64,000 nucleotides of DNA from Abyssibius alkaniclasticus (GTDB taxonomy: Bacteria; Pseudomonadota; Alphaproteobacteria; Rhodobacterales; Rhodobacteraceae). The position numbers and the translations under genes are program-made. The stretch is taken from positions 2,450,501 through 2,514,500 of the forward strand of contig NZ_CP095732.1 in NCBI RefSeq assembly GCF_020447305.1. The letters run 5' to 3'. A model generated the notes under the pieces. That model was not told the DNA's origin and did no database searches. It saw nothing but the letters and a program-made list of their open reading frames with translations. Of the stretch, positions 1 through 9,063 are shown one piece after another (within the stretch, counting starts at the first letter, position 1; each line of letters opens with the position of its first letter).

Positions 1-901
1 CCTTTAGCGCGGCGTCTTCGGCCTTTGCCACCTTCGGCATTGCGCGCATCGTTGCCATGAGATTTTCGAGCTGCGGGCGATATTTGGCGATCGAGCGATC
101 AAGCACATCATTCTGGTTGTAGCGTTCGAAATAATCAGCGTTGTGGCGGCGTTTATCCGCATTTGCGCCAAGGCCGCGACGCTGGCGCTGCACAAAACTG
201 TCGCGCGTCTTGACAGCATAGTGGTTGATTTGCGCGATGTCATAACTCACCTTTTCAGGCGGGATGTTTCGCAACGTCTGCCAAAGCTCGGGGTAATGAG
301 CCTCTGGCACGTCAATCGGTTTGAGCGCGCCGTTGAGAACACATAGCGGTGCGGCCCCGATATAGGATTTCGGGCTATGATTGGCGAGAAGGTCAAACTT
401 TTCTGGTGTCAGCACGAGCGACTTCACCACCGAACTTTGGCGCCGCTCGATTGCCATTGCATGTTCAAATTGCGCTGTAACGCAGCCGGGTTGCCACTGG
501 CGGCGATGCCCGTCACCAAAGTTGCGCCAGTTCAGGCAAAGCAGGTCGGCCCCGTCGGGTATGGCCTTCAGCAGCGCGTGCAACATGCCGTCGCCGATAT
601 GTATGTTCAGGAATTCATCGCAATCCAGCACGATCAGATGATCAAATCCATCGCCCCTGTTTTGCCGGCGGTGGCGGCGATAGGCGGTTGGCTGCGCGAA
701 TGATTTTTCGCCAACCGGGTTGTCAAACCGGCGGCAATAGCCCGCATCCGCCAGTGCTGAAAGCAACGCGACCGTGCCATCGGTGCAATCATTGGTATAG
801 ATGCAGATATCATCAAAACCAAGCAGATGGTGGTGCGCAACCCATTCCAGCATGAAGACCGCCTCGTCCTTGACGCAGGAAATGAGCTGGGTTTTCGGCA
901 T
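1..901 (-). CDS. Glycosyltransferase family 2 protein (partial, runs off the left edge)
   Basis: The reverse strand stays open from an ATG at 901 to the window edge, about 300 codons with no stop. The protein opens with MPKTQLISCVKDEAVFMLEW and then has an LGFDDICIYTNDCTDGT stretch, the usual opening of the bacterial glycosyltransferase family 2_4 type. A DCDEF segment near residue 90 is the likely metal and nucleotide-sugar binding DxD element. An in-frame TGA lies just upstream of the ATG, so this is the earliest possible ATG start. It lies downstream of mmsA on the same strand, but a strong terminator separates them. The acceptor substrate cannot be told; surface polysaccharide synthesis is a family-based guess. 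The carboxyl end is outside the window. Confidence 0.8.
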   Translation of the reverse strand, partial: MPKTQLISCVKDEAVFMLEWVAHHHLLGFDDICIYTNDCTDGTVALLSALADAGYCRRFDNPVGEKSFAQPTAYRRHRRQNRGDGFDHLIVLDCDEFLNIHIGDGMLHALLKAIPDGADLLCLNWRNFGDGHRRQWQPGCVTAQFEHAMAIERRQSSVVKSLVLTPEKFDLLANHSPKSYIGAAPLCVLNGALKPIDVPEAHYPELWQTLRNIPPEKVSYDIAQINHYAVKTRDSFVQRQRRGLGANADKRRHNADYFERYNQNDVLDRSIAKYRPQLENLMATMRAMPKVAKAEDAALK

Positions 902-963
902 ATGGATATCGGCTCACCGTAAGAAGGGCAGGGCGGACATTCACAACGCCTGCCAAAGGCAAA

Positions 964-987
964 CGGCCCCGGATTTCGCCGGGGCCG
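964..987 (-). terminator. Rho-independent terminator after mmsA
   Basis: A perfect 9-bp stem, CGGCCCCGG with CCGGGGCCG, closes a 6-nt loop, and read on the minus strand it is followed by TTT. It begins 6 bases after the mmsA stop and lies between mmsA and the downstream glycosyltransferase gene. It probably ends the mmsA transcript. Confidence 0.8.
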
Positions 988-993
988 CTTGGT

Positions 994-2493
994 TCAATCC
1001 ATCGTCGGAATGGAGAAGGCAGCGCCCTCTTTGGTGCCCGAAGGCCAGCGCGCGGTAACCGTTTTGGTGCGGGTATAAAAGCGGAACGCATCGGGGCCGT
1101 GCTGGTTGAGGTCGCCAAAGGCCGACTTTTTCCAGCCGCCAAAGGTGTGATAGGCCAAAGGCACGGGGATGGGCACGTTCACACCGATCATGCCGATATT
1201 GATACGGTTGGCAAAGTCGCGCGCCGTGTCGCCATCGCGGGTGAAAATGGCGACGCCGTTGCCATATTCATGGTCCATCGCGTAGCCAAGCGCCTCTTCA
1301 TAGGTTTTGGCGCGCACGGTTGAAAGCACGGGGCCGAAAATTTCCTGCTTGTAAATGTCCATATCGGTGGTGACATGGTCAAACAGGCAGGCACCCACGA
1401 AATTGCCGCTTTCATAGCCCTGCAATTTGAAATCGCGGCCATCGACAACCAGCTTCGCGCCCTGCTCAACGCCCGAATTTACAAGGCCGAGGATTTTTTC
1501 CTTGGCGGCGGCGGTGATAACCGGGCCGAAATCGACATCATTGCCCGCGGTATAGGGGCCGATTTTCAGCGCCTCTACGCGGGGGGTAAGCTTTTCGATC
1601 AGCCTATCGGCGGTTTCATCGCCCACGGGCACGGCCACCGAAATTGCCATGCAGCGTTCGCCCGCCGCGCCATAACCCGCACCGATCAGCGCATCGGCGG
1701 CCTGGTCCATATCGGCATCTGGCATGATGATCATGTGGTTCTTGGCACCGCCAAAGCACTGCACGCGCTTGCCATTGGCGCAGCCGCGCTCGTAAATATA
1801 GGCGGCGATGGGGGTGGAGCCGACAAAGCCGACCGCGCCGATATCGGCATTGTCCAGAATTGCATCCACGGCTTCCTTGTCGCCGTTCACAACCTGCAAA
1901 ATACCATCGGGCAGGCCGGCTTCCTTCATCAACTCGGCCAGCATCAGCGGCACAGACGGGTCACGTTCCGAGGGTTTCAGAATGAAGGCGTTGCCGCAAA
2001 CGATGGCGGGGCAGAATTTCCACATCGGAATCATCGCCGGAAAGTTGAAGGGCGTAATGCCAGCCGCCACACCAACCGGCTGGCGGATGGAATACATATC
2101 AATGCCGGGGCCAGCAGAATCGGTGAATTCGCCCTTCAGCAAATGCGGCGCGCCGATGCAAAACTCGGCCACTTCAAGGCCGCGAATAACGTCGCCCTTC
2201 GCATCGGGCAGGGTTTTGCCGTGTTCGCGGCTCAGCGCCTCGGCCAGCTTGTCCATGTCGCGGTGCAGCAGGCGGACGAATTCCATCATCACACGCGCAC
2301 GGCGCTGCGGGTTTACGGCGGCCCAGGCGGGCTGGGCGGCTTTTGCGGCGGCAACAGCGGCATCAAGCTCGGCCCTGGAGGCCAGCGGCGCTTTGGCCTG
2401 CACGTCGCCCGTGGCGGGGTTGTAGATATCGGCAAAGCGGCCCGATGTGCCTTTGACATGCGCGCCGTTGATCCAGTGGGTAAGCTCTTGCAT
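994..2493 (-). CDS. mmsA: CoA-acylating methylmalonate-semialdehyde dehydrogenase
   Basis: This is an aldehyde dehydrogenase superfamily enzyme that turns methylmalonate semialdehyde (and malonate semialdehyde) into propionyl-CoA or acetyl-CoA with NAD and CoA, in valine and inositol breakdown. The 499-residue length is typical. Visible motifs are the ITPFNFPAMIP cofactor region, the GFVGSTPIA nucleotide loop near residue 225, GGAKNH where other aldehyde dehydrogenases carry a glutamate, and the catalytic cysteine in GAAGERCMA near residue 281. These features together separate MmsA from other aldehyde dehydrogenases. The reading frame extends 27 codons further upstream, but the ATG at 2493 has a GGAGGA ribosome site 5 bases away and is preferred. 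It is divergent from a LysR gene that probably controls it. Confidence 0.95.
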   Translation of the reverse strand: MQELTHWINGAHVKGTSGRFADIYNPATGDVQAKAPLASRAELDAAVAAAKAAQPAWAAVNPQRRARVMMEFVRLLHRDMDKLAEALSREHGKTLPDAKGDVIRGLEVAEFCIGAPHLLKGEFTDSAGPGIDMYSIRQPVGVAAGITPFNFPAMIPMWKFCPAIVCGNAFILKPSERDPSVPLMLAELMKEAGLPDGILQVVNGDKEAVDAILDNADIGAVGFVGSTPIAAYIYERGCANGKRVQCFGGAKNHMIIMPDADMDQAADALIGAGYGAAGERCMAISVAVPVGDETADRLIEKLTPRVEALKIGPYTAGNDVDFGPVITAAAKEKILGLVNSGVEQGAKLVVDGRDFKLQGYESGNFVGACLFDHVTTDMDIYKQEIFGPVLSTVRAKTYEEALGYAMDHEYGNGVAIFTRDGDTARDFANRINIGMIGVNVPIPVPLAYHTFGGWKKSAFGDLNQHGPDAFRFYTRTKTVTARWPSGTKEGAAFSIPTMD

Positions 2494-2528
2494 TTGGTCC
2501 TCCATTTGGTTGCCGCCAGCATATCCTT

Positions 2529-2538
2529 GCAAATTTGC
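2529..2538. promoter_or_regulatory. Palindrome in the mmsA/LysR divergent gap, candidate regulator operator
   Basis: GCAAATTTGC is a perfect 10-bp palindrome in the 99-base gap between mmsA (start 2493) and the LysR-type gene (start 2593). A second short dyad with GCAT and ATGC arms lies nearby around 2564-2580. LysR-type proteins commonly bind dyads in the gap shared with their divergent target. This is a position-based inference only. Confidence 0.35.
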
Positions 2539-2592
2539 TGTGGAAAGGCGAAGTTTCCCAAAAGCATCATGCAAAAATGCAAAGAGGTGGCG

Positions 2593-3501
2593 ATGCCCGA
2601 CTGGGATGATCTGCGCATATTTCTGGCCGTGTCGCGCAGCGAAAGCCTGTCGGGCGCGGGCAAGGCGCTACGGCTTGACCCGGCCACGGTGGGCCGGCGC
2701 ATTGCCAAGCTGGAAGAGGCAATGGGCGCGCGGCTGTTTGTGCGCAATCCGCAGGGTTACGCGCTAACGGTGGATGGCCAGCGCCTTGTGGCCCATGCCG
2801 CGCAGGCCGAACTGGCCGTGGCGGGCGCGATGGATGAGCTGCGCGGCACGGCGGGCAGCCTGACGGGGCAAATCCGCATTGGTGCGCCCGATGGCAGCGC
2901 GAATTACCTTCTGCCGCAGGTGGTGGCCGCCATTTGCGATGAAAACCCGGGGCTGGATGTGCAGATTGTCGCCCTGCCGCGCGTGGTCAACCTGTCCAAG
3001 CGCGAGGCCGATATGGCGATTGCCGTATCCCGCCCCGCCACCGGCCGGCTGACCGTGCAAAAGCTGACCGATTACAAGCTGCACCTTGCTGCTGCGCGCA
3101 GCTATCTGGCACGCCATGCGCCGATTGAAACGCTCAACGATCTCCAGCACCACCGGATGATCGGCTATATCCCCGATCTGATTTTTGATTCCGAGCTGGA
3201 CTATCTGGCCGAAACCGGGGTGAAAGGGCTTGGCCTTGCCTCGAACTCGGTTTCGGTGCAGTTCAACTGGGTGCGCCTGGGGGCAGGGGTGGCGATTGTG
3301 CATGACTTTGCCCTGCCTGCCGCCCCCGATCTGGTGCGCATCCTGCCCGGTCAGCTAAGCCTGACACGCAGCTTTTACCTTATCCGCCACCCCGATGACC
3401 GCCGCGTTGACAGGCTGAACCGCTTTGCCGAGGCGCTGGCAGCGGGCGTGCGGCGCGAGGTTGCGCGGCTAGAAGCGCAGGTCGATATCGAGCAAGCTTG
3501 A
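2593..3501 (+). CDS. LysR-family transcriptional regulator
   Basis: The 302-residue protein starts MPDWDDLRIFLAVSRSESLS and carries a LysR-type winged helix-turn-helix in residues 1-62 (DPATVGRRIAKLEEAMGARLF). This is followed by the usual linker and a LysR substrate-binding-like domain from about residue 90 to the end. The frame is open much further upstream, inside the antisense of mmsA. The ATG at 2593 is chosen because GAGGTG lies just before it and the LysR family alignment begins there; an ATG at 2569 would add 8 residues. The divergent arrangement with mmsA suggests control of valine or semialdehyde catabolism. The effector is not deducible. Confidence 0.9.
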   Translation: MPDWDDLRIFLAVSRSESLSGAGKALRLDPATVGRRIAKLEEAMGARLFVRNPQGYALTVDGQRLVAHAAQAELAVAGAMDELRGTAGSLTGQIRIGAPDGSANYLLPQVVAAICDENPGLDVQIVALPRVVNLSKREADMAIAVSRPATGRLTVQKLTDYKLHLAAARSYLARHAPIETLNDLQHHRMIGYIPDLIFDSELDYLAETGVKGLGLASNSVSVQFNWVRLGAGVAIVHDFALPAAPDLVRILPGQLSLTRSFYLIRHPDDRRVDRLNRFAEALAAGVRREVARLEAQVDIEQA

Positions 3502-3553
3502 CATATTTATGAACTCGGTTGCACGATAGCGATCACACAACCTGGGGGCCGAT

Positions 3554-3991
3554 ATGCTGGTAAAAAACATTCTCGACCAAAAGCCGATTGGCGGGGTTCT
3601 GACAATCAAATCAACCAATTCACTTATGGACGCCGCAAGGATCCTGTCGGAAAAGCGCATCGGTGCGCTGATCGTTTCGGATAGCGAGGGCAGCGTCGAC
3701 GGGATTTTGTCGGAACGCGACATCGTGCGCGAGCTTGGGCGCAGCGGCACAGCCTGCATGACAGAAAACGTTGCCAGCATCATGACCGACACGGTCATCG
3801 CCTGCCACCCGACTGATAATGTGATGAGCGTGATGGGCAAAATGACCGACGGGCGTTTCCGCCATATGCCGGTGCTGGATGAGGGCAAGCTCGTTGGCGT
3901 TGTGTCGATTGGCGATGTCGTGAAAGGGCGTATAGGTGAGATTGAATCGGAAAATTCGGCCCTTGCCGACATGATCGCCGGCAACGCCTGA
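3554..3991 (+). CDS. Tandem CBS-domain protein
   Basis: The 145-residue protein consists almost wholly of two CBS domains, about residues 8-68 and 76-133. Each has the DGILSERDIVR or LVGVVSIGDVVK type of ending that binds adenine nucleotides. There is no attached enzyme or channel domain, so it is a stand-alone sensor module of the kind common in alphaproteobacteria. Its TGA stop is immediately followed by the coaD ATG, so the two are probably co-translated. The ligand and partner are unknown; AMP, ATP, NADH or SAM are family-level possibilities. Confidence 0.88.
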   Translation: MLVKNILDQKPIGGVLTIKSTNSLMDAARILSEKRIGALIVSDSEGSVDGILSERDIVRELGRSGTACMTENVASIMTDTVIACHPTDNVMSVMGKMTDGRFRHMPVLDEGKLVGVVSIGDVVKGRIGEIESENSALADMIAGNA

Positions 3992-4489
3992 ATGCAGCGC
4001 ATAGGGCTTTACCCCGGCACGTTTGACCCGGTGACATTGGGGCATCTGGACGTCATCCGCCGCACAAGCGCGCTGGTGGATGAATTGGTGATCGGCGTGG
4101 CCATCAACCGCGACAAGGGCCCGCTGTTTTCGCTGGAAGAGCGCGTGGCGATGATCGAGGCGGAATGCGCGCCGATTTCCGAGCGCACGGGCATGAAAAT
4201 TCGTGTGCATCCATTCGAAAACCTGCTGATTGATTGCGCGCGCGAAGTGGGGGCGGGCATGATCGTGCGCGGGCTGCGCGCGGTGTCGGACTTTGAATAT
4301 GAGTTTCAGATGGTCGGCATGAACCGCGCTTTGGATGATTCCATTGAAACGGTGTTCCTGATGGCCGAAGCCGCGCATCAGGCGATTGCCTCCAAGCTTG
4401 TGAAGGAAATCGCACGGCTGGGCGGCGATGTTGCACCCTTTGTGCCGCAAGCGATTGTAAGCGCATTGAAGCGGAAACTTGGCAACTAA
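3992..4489 (+). CDS. coaD: Phosphopantetheine adenylyltransferase
   Basis: CoaD transfers AMP from ATP to 4'-phosphopantetheine, giving dephospho-CoA, the fourth step of CoA synthesis in the cytoplasm. The 165-residue length matches the family. The amino end IGLYPGTFDPVTLGHLDVI carries the (T/H)xGH nucleotidyltransferase motif, and RGLRAVSDFEYEFQM is the second family signature. The late serine-rich motif appears as ASKLVKEIARLGGD, a mild variant of the common SSTxVRE form. The start codon abuts the CBS gene stop. CoA supply is at most loosely linked to the CoA-acylating MmsA nearby. Confidence 0.96.
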   Translation: MQRIGLYPGTFDPVTLGHLDVIRRTSALVDELVIGVAINRDKGPLFSLEERVAMIEAECAPISERTGMKIRVHPFENLLIDCAREVGAGMIVRGLRAVSDFEYEFQMVGMNRALDDSIETVFLMAEAAHQAIASKLVKEIARLGGDVAPFVPQAIVSALKRKLGN

Positions 4490-4546
4490 GGCTTTTCCTT
4501 TGGCCATTGGTTCATTAGGTAGAACCAAACGCAAAAGGAGAGCCCG

Positions 4547-5053
4547 ATGGCCGAAATCAAAGATCCTGAAAACACAATCCTGCTGGAACTGACCGGCGGC
4601 ACGGTGACAATCGAGCTTCTTGCCGATGTTGCCCCGCTGCATTGCGCCCGGATGAAAGAACTCGCCCGCAGCGGCGCCTATGACAATGTGGCCTTTCACC
4701 GGGTGATTGACGGGTTCATGGCGCAAACCGGCGATGTGGCCAATGGCAATATGGAAAAAGACTTCAACCTGCGCATGGCGGGCACCGGGGGTTCCGATAT
4801 GCCGAACCTGAAGGCCGAGTTTTCGAGCCTGCCGCATGACCGTGGCACAATCGGCGCGGCCCGCAGCCAGAACCCCGATAGCGCCAATTCGCAGTTCTTC
4901 ATCAACTTCAAAGACAACCATTTCCTGAACGGCCAATACACCGTTTATGGCCGCGTGCTGGAAGGCATGGAGCATGTCGATGCCATCGTGCGCGGCGAGC
5001 CGCCCGCAAACCCCGACCGGATGATCAGCATGAAGGTGGCCGCCGATGCGTAA
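4547..5053 (+). CDS. Cytoplasmic cyclophilin-type peptidyl-prolyl isomerase
   Basis: This 168-residue cyclophilin lacks a signal peptide. The active-site signatures FHRVIDGFMAQTGD and RSQNPDSANSQFF are both present, so it should catalyse cis-trans isomerisation of prolyl bonds in the cytoplasm. AAAGGAG lies 6-12 bases ahead of the ATG. The 57-base gap from coaD holds a 7-bp hairpin (arms TTGGTTC and GAACCAA, 4507-4528) without a T tract. The gene overlaps the next cyclophilin by 8 bases, so the two are translationally coupled. It corresponds functionally to E. coli PpiB, but orthology was not tested. Confidence 0.93.
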   Translation: MAEIKDPENTILLELTGGTVTIELLADVAPLHCARMKELARSGAYDNVAFHRVIDGFMAQTGDVANGNMEKDFNLRMAGTGGSDMPNLKAEFSSLPHDRGTIGAARSQNPDSANSQFFINFKDNHFLNGQYTVYGRVLEGMEHVDAIVRGEPPANPDRMISMKVAADA

Positions 5054-5606
5054 AATTCTGGCAACATTGGCGCTGGTCGCACTGGCGGGCGCGGTTTCGG
5101 CGCAAACAATGGTCATTACGCTTGGGGGCGGGGTCGAGGGCGAGGTGCGCATCCAACTGCGCCCCGATCTGGCCCCCCAGCATGTGGAGCGTCTGACCGA
5201 GCTGGCCAATTCCGGCGCTTATGATGGCGTGGTGTTCCACCGCGTGATCGAAGGTTTCATGGCGCAAACCGGCGATGTGCAATATGGCCGGCTGGAAACC
5301 TTTGCCCAGGGCGGTGCCGGGCGCGGTGGCTCTGATCTGCCCGACCTGCCGGCGGAATTTTCCGATGTGCCTTACGAGCGCGGCATTCTTGGCATGGCCC
5401 GCAGCCAAAGCCCGGATAGTGCCAATTCGCAATTCTTCATCATGTTCGCCCCTTACCCCAGCCTGAACGGGCAATATACCGTTGTCGGCGAAGTGGTGTC
5501 GGGCATGGAATTTGTCGATGATATCAAGCGCGGCACGGGTGCAAACGGCATGGTTGCAGCCGACCCCGATTATATGGCGCGCGTCGTGGTCGAGCCTGCA
5601 CAATAG
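5046..5606 (+). CDS. Exported cyclophilin-type peptidyl-prolyl isomerase
   Basis: The 186-residue protein begins MRKILATLALVALAGAVSAQ, a clear Sec signal peptide with an AxA cleavage site. It then repeats the cyclophilin fold with FHRVIEGFMAQTGD and RSQSPDSANSQFF. It should therefore act in the periplasm, as the exported partner of the cytoplasmic copy just upstream. The two genes are obvious paralogues made by tandem duplication, one having gained or lost the export signal. A GC-rich dyad (CGGGGC and GCCCCG) lies in the 68-base gap downstream but lacks a T run. Confidence 0.93.
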   Translation: MRKILATLALVALAGAVSAQTMVITLGGGVEGEVRIQLRPDLAPQHVERLTELANSGAYDGVVFHRVIEGFMAQTGDVQYGRLETFAQGGAGRGGSDLPDLPAEFSDVPYERGILGMARSQSPDSANSQFFIMFAPYPSLNGQYTVVGEVVSGMEFVDDIKRGTGANGMVAADPDYMARVVVEPAQ

Positions 5607-5674
5607 CTCACCACGCTACACTTCGCTGTGCGCGGGGCTGGTGCAAGCTGGCCCCGTTCGGCATTCTGGGGGGC

Positions 5675-6628
5675 ATGAAACACATCACGCTTGCCCTGTG
5701 CTTGTTTGCAGCGCCATTGGCTGCCCAGGCACCGTTCTGGGAAAACGAGTGGCCCAATACCGATTTTTCCAACACATCGGTGGCGTTTACCGAAATCCTG
5801 TCAGGCGGGCCGGGGCGCGACGGTATTCCCGCGCTTGACGATCCGGCCTATGAGCCCGCAGCCGATGCGGCGCTGGTTGCCACCGAACCGGTCATGGTGG
5901 TCGAGTTGAACGGCCAGGCCCGTGCCTTTCCCATCCGCTATCTGATGTGGCACGAGATTGCCAATACCGAAGTGGGCGGCGTGCCGGTGGCCGTAACCTT
6001 CTGCCCTTTGTGCAATGCCGGCCTTGTGTTTGACAGGCGGCTCGACGGGCAGGTGCTGGATTTTGGCGTAACCGGAAAGCTGCGCTTTTCCGGCCTGGTC
6101 ATGTATGACCGCCAAACCGAAAGCTGGTGGCAACAGTTTACCGGCCAGGGGATTGTTGGTGATATGAACGGTGCGCGGCTCGATGTGCTGGTGAGCTGGA
6201 TGTCGTCATGGCAGGATTTTGTGGCCGAGTTCCCGAATGGCGAGGTGCTGGCCCGCCCAGATGTGGCGCGTAATTACGGCACCAACCCCTATGGCGGATA
6301 TGACAGCGCGGCGCGCCCGTTTCTGTATACCGGCGAAATGCCGCCCTTTGACATTCCGCCGCTTGCACGTGTCATTCAGGTGGGCAAGCGGGCCTGGTTG
6401 CTTGATCGGCTGCAACGATCAACCGAAATTGTTGAAGATGGCGTGCGGATTAAATGGGAAAGCGGCATGAACTCGCCGCTGGATACAGCGCGCATCGCCC
6501 AGGGGCGCAATATAGGCGCGATAAGGGTTTATGATGCGCAGAGCGGCGCACCGCTTGTGCATGACGTGGTGTTCGCCTTCGCCTTTCATGCCTTCGTGCC
6601 CGATGGGCGCTGGATGCTCGGCGACTAG
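5675..6628 (+). CDS. DUF3179 domain-containing exported protein
   Basis: The 317-residue protein starts with a short Sec signal peptide (MKHITLALCLFAAPLAAQA). The rest matches the DUF3179 family, recognised from AFPIRYLMWHEIANTEV, the cysteine pair in VTFCPLCNAGLVFDR and a later SWMSSWQDF segment. The function of this family is not known. The paired CPLC cysteines suggest metal binding or a disulfide in the periplasm, which is inference. It follows the cyclophilins by 68 bases on the same strand and ends at a conserved terminator-like element before convergent tyrS. Confidence 0.85.
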   Translation: MKHITLALCLFAAPLAAQAPFWENEWPNTDFSNTSVAFTEILSGGPGRDGIPALDDPAYEPAADAALVATEPVMVVELNGQARAFPIRYLMWHEIANTEVGGVPVAVTFCPLCNAGLVFDRRLDGQVLDFGVTGKLRFSGLVMYDRQTESWWQQFTGQGIVGDMNGARLDVLVSWMSSWQDFVAEFPNGEVLARPDVARNYGTNPYGGYDSAARPFLYTGEMPPFDIPPLARVIQVGKRAWLLDRLQRSTEIVEDGVRIKWESGMNSPLDTARIAQGRNIGAIRVYDAQSGAPLVHDVVFAFAFHAFVPDGRWMLGD

Positions 6629-6644
6629 GTTCGGGCGGGTCTGA

Positions 6645-6691
6645 CCCCGCCGGCAGATGCCTCCGGCGGGGATATTTTCAAGCAAAAGATG
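6645..6691 (+). terminator. Hairpin terminator with conserved tail, copy 1
   Basis: A 9-bp perfect stem (CCCCGCCGG at 6645-6653, CCGGCGGGG at 6663-6671) is followed by ATATTTTC and then AAGCAAAAGATG, ending flush against the tyrS stop. The last 33 bases (6659-6691) recur exactly, inverted, at 9064-9096. Both copies lie between convergent genes. It probably terminates the DUF3179 transcript and may act in both directions. Confidence 0.8.
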
Positions 6692-7939
6692 CTAGGTGAG
6701 TCGTGCCAGGGCATGGCGTTTCTTGCCCGCCGAAAGCTTCAGCGGTTCGGCAAGGTCGGCGGCGGTGATCATGCGCCCGGCATCGGTTTGCAACTCGTCA
6801 TTCAGCCGTGCGCCGGATTCAGCCACAAGGCGCTTGGCCTCCTTGCCGCTGGCGGCAAGCCCCGCGCGCACGAAAAGCTGGGCGAGTGACATTCCATCGC
6901 CAAGGTCGGCGGCGTTCAGCGTGATGGTGGGCAGATCATCGCCCACGCCACCGGCTTCAAACACCTCGCGCGCGGTGGCTGCGGCGGCGCTGGCCGCCTC
7001 GGCTCCGTGGGCCAGCCCGGTGATTTCATTGGCCAGCACGATCTTCGCCTCGTTGATTTCGGCCCCTTCAAGCGCGGCAAGGCGGGCGCAATCTTCAAGC
7101 GGCAATTCGGTGAACAGCTTGAGGAAGCGATGGACATCGGCATCGGCCGTATTGCGCCAGTATTGCCAGAATTCGTAAGGTGCCAGCTTGTCGGCATTCA
7201 GCCATATCGCCCCCTGCGCCGATTTGCCCATTTTGGAGCCATCGGCCTTGGTGATCAGCGGTGTGGTCAACCCGAAGACCTGCGCCCCCGCAATGCGGCG
7301 CGACAAATCGATACCGTTCACGATATTGCCCCACTGGTCGGACCCGCCCATTTGCAGCAGGCAGCCGTGACGCTTGTAAAGTTCCTGAAAATCATAGGCT
7401 TGCAGCAGCATGTAGTTGAATTCAAGAAAGGTCAGCGGCTGCTCGCGATTGAGCCGCAGCTTCACGGACTCAAAGCTCAGCATCCGGTTGATGGTGAAAT
7501 GCTGGCCGTAATCGCGCAAGAAGGCGATGTATTTCAGCTCGTCCAGCCATGTCGCGTTATTCTCGCGGATGGCCCCGGTTTCGGGCGTAAAATCCAGATA
7601 CTGGTTGAAGACTTTGAAAATGCCCTCGATGTTTTTGTCGATCGCGGCAGTGTCGAGCAGCTGGCGCGCCTCGTCACGGCCCGAAGGATCGCCGATTTTC
7701 GAGGTGCCGCCGCCCATCAGCACGATCGGGCGGTGGCCGGTTTTCTGCAGCCAGCGCAAGATCATGATCTGCACGAGCGAGCCGATATGCAGGCTGTCGG
7801 CGGTCGCATCAAAACCGATATAGCCCGGCACCACGCCCGCCGTCAGGGCATCGTCCAGCCCTTCAAGATCGGTGCAATCCTGCATGAAGCCACGGTCGAT
7901 CATCACGCGCAGGAATTCAGATTTCGGTTTGCTCAGCAT
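6692..7939 (-). CDS. tyrS: Tyrosyl-tRNA synthetase
   Basis: TyrS charges tRNA-Tyr with tyrosine using ATP. The 415-residue protein carries the class I HIGH motif as SLHIGS near residue 50 and the KMSKS motif as KMGKS near residue 230. It also has the tyrosine-pocket segment [21 protein letters not shown] (split here by family convention) and a carboxyl-terminal S4-like RNA-binding domain from about residue 345. The frame continues upstream through the divergent anmK region, but the ATG at 7939 with AAGGA 9-13 bases ahead gives the family start. It diverges from anmK across 66 bases. Confidence 0.96.
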   Translation of the reverse strand: MLSKPKSEFLRVMIDRGFMQDCTDLEGLDDALTAGVVPGYIGFDATADSLHIGSLVQIMILRWLQKTGHRPIVLMGGGTSKIGDPSGRDEARQLLDTAAIDKNIEGIFKVFNQYLDFTPETGAIRENNATWLDELKYIAFLRDYGQHFTINRMLSFESVKLRLNREQPLTFLEFNYMLLQAYDFQELYKRHGCLLQMGGSDQWGNIVNGIDLSRRIAGAQVFGLTTPLITKADGSKMGKSAQGAIWLNADKLAPYEFWQYWRNTADADVHRFLKLFTELPLEDCARLAALEGAEINEAKIVLANEITGLAHGAEAASAAAATAREVFEAGGVGDDLPTITLNAADLGDGMSLAQLFVRAGLAASGKEAKRLVAESGARLNDELQTDAGRMITAADLAEPLKLSAGKKRHALARLT

Positions 7940-8005
7940 CGGCTTGTCCTTTTCAGTCGTCGCGGGCGGTTGTAATGCTTTCATTGAACGAATGAAAGGG
8001 CGGAC

Positions 8006-9061
8006 ATGCGGGCAGTTGGACTGATGAGCGGCACCTCGATGGATGGGGTGGATGCGGCGATCATCGACACCGATGGACGCACAATCGATGCGCTTGGCGC
8101 GACCGCGTTTCTGGCCTATCCGCCTGAGGCGCAGGCCGAATTGCGCGCCCGGCTTGGCTGCTGGCCGGGGGCCAGGCTTGCGCCTGCCCACCGGCATGTG
8201 CTGCACCTGCACGCCCAGGCGGTGGCCGCGCTGCCCAAACCCGATGTGGTGGGGTTTCACGGGCAAACCCTGGCGCATGACCCCGCCAATGCGCGCACGC
8301 ATCAACTGGGCGATGGGGCCGCGCTGGCCCGCCTGACCGGCTGCAAGGTCGTATGGGATTTTCGCAGCGCCGATATGGCGGCAGGCGGGCAGGGTGCGCC
8401 GCTTGTGCCGCTCTACCACCATGCTTTGGCGCGCTTTCTGGGGCTGACGCGGCGCACCGTGTTCCTGAATCTTGGCGGTGTCGCCAATATCAGCATAATC
8501 GAGCCGAATTTACCCGATGGCGCCCCCGGCGCCGTGGCCGCGCGCGATACCGGCCCGGCAAGCGCTTTGCTCGATGACTTCATGCGCACGCGCCTTGGCC
8601 GGCCATATGACGAAAACGGCGCGCTCGCCGCTTCGGGACAGGTGCAAACAGGTCTGGTCAGCGCGGCTTTGGCCGACCCGTGGTTTGCACGCACAGGCCC
8701 GAAATCGGCGGACCGCAACCAGTTTCACGGGCTTCTCGCGCAGGTGCAATCCTTGCCCGATGCCGACGCCGCCGCAACGCTGAGCGCCTTTACCGCCGCG
8801 AGCATTGCGCTGGCCGCGCCCGATGGCGCCGACTGGCTGGTCATGGGCGGTGGGCGCAGGAATGCCACGCTGATGGCGTTGCTTGCGCAACATCTGGGCC
8901 AAACCCCGCGCGATATCGATGCGCTTGGCCTGAACGGCGATATGATCGAGGCGCAGGCCTTTGGTTATCTTGCCGTGCGCGTGTTGCACGGCCTGCCCAC
9001 AAGCCTGCCATCCACCACCGGCTGCGCACGGCCCGTCTGCGGTGGTCGCATCGCAGCCTAA
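8006..9061 (+). CDS. anmK: Anhydro-N-acetylmuramic acid kinase
   Basis: AnmK opens and phosphorylates 1,6-anhydro-MurNAc to MurNAc-6-phosphate in cell-wall recycling. The amino end [20 protein letters not shown] is the diagnostic ATP-binding signature. Further family segments are [12 protein letters not shown], the [18 protein letters not shown] region and [11 protein letters not shown]; the later VMGGGRRN motif also fits. The 351 residues are close to the usual 365-370. It is divergent from tyrS, a pairing often seen in Rhodobacterales as I recall. It ends a few bases before the second copy of the terminator-like element. Confidence 0.95.
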   Translation: MRAVGLMSGTSMDGVDAAIIDTDGRTIDALGATAFLAYPPEAQAELRARLGCWPGARLAPAHRHVLHLHAQAVAALPKPDVVGFHGQTLAHDPANARTHQLGDGAALARLTGCKVVWDFRSADMAAGGQGAPLVPLYHHALARFLGLTRRTVFLNLGGVANISIIEPNLPDGAPGAVAARDTGPASALLDDFMRTRLGRPYDENGALAASGQVQTGLVSAALADPWFARTGPKSADRNQFHGLLAQVQSLPDADAAATLSAFTAASIALAAPDGADWLVMGGGRRNATLMALLAQHLGQTPRDIDALGLNGDMIEAQAFGYLAVRVLHGLPTSLPSTTGCARPVCGGRIAA

Positions 9062-9063
9062 AT

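Noticed and set aside
1375-2592. Upstream extension of the LysR gene by about 400 codons
   Set aside because: The extension is antisense to mmsA. The LysR family alignment and the ribosome site both place the start at 2593.
4507-4528. Terminator between coaD and the first cyclophilin gene
   Set aside because: The 7-bp stem is not GC-rich and is not followed by a T tract.
3620-5209. A 529-codon open frame on the minus strand opposite the CBS, coaD and cyclophilin genes
   Set aside because: It crosses four well-supported genes and has no domain or ribosome site.
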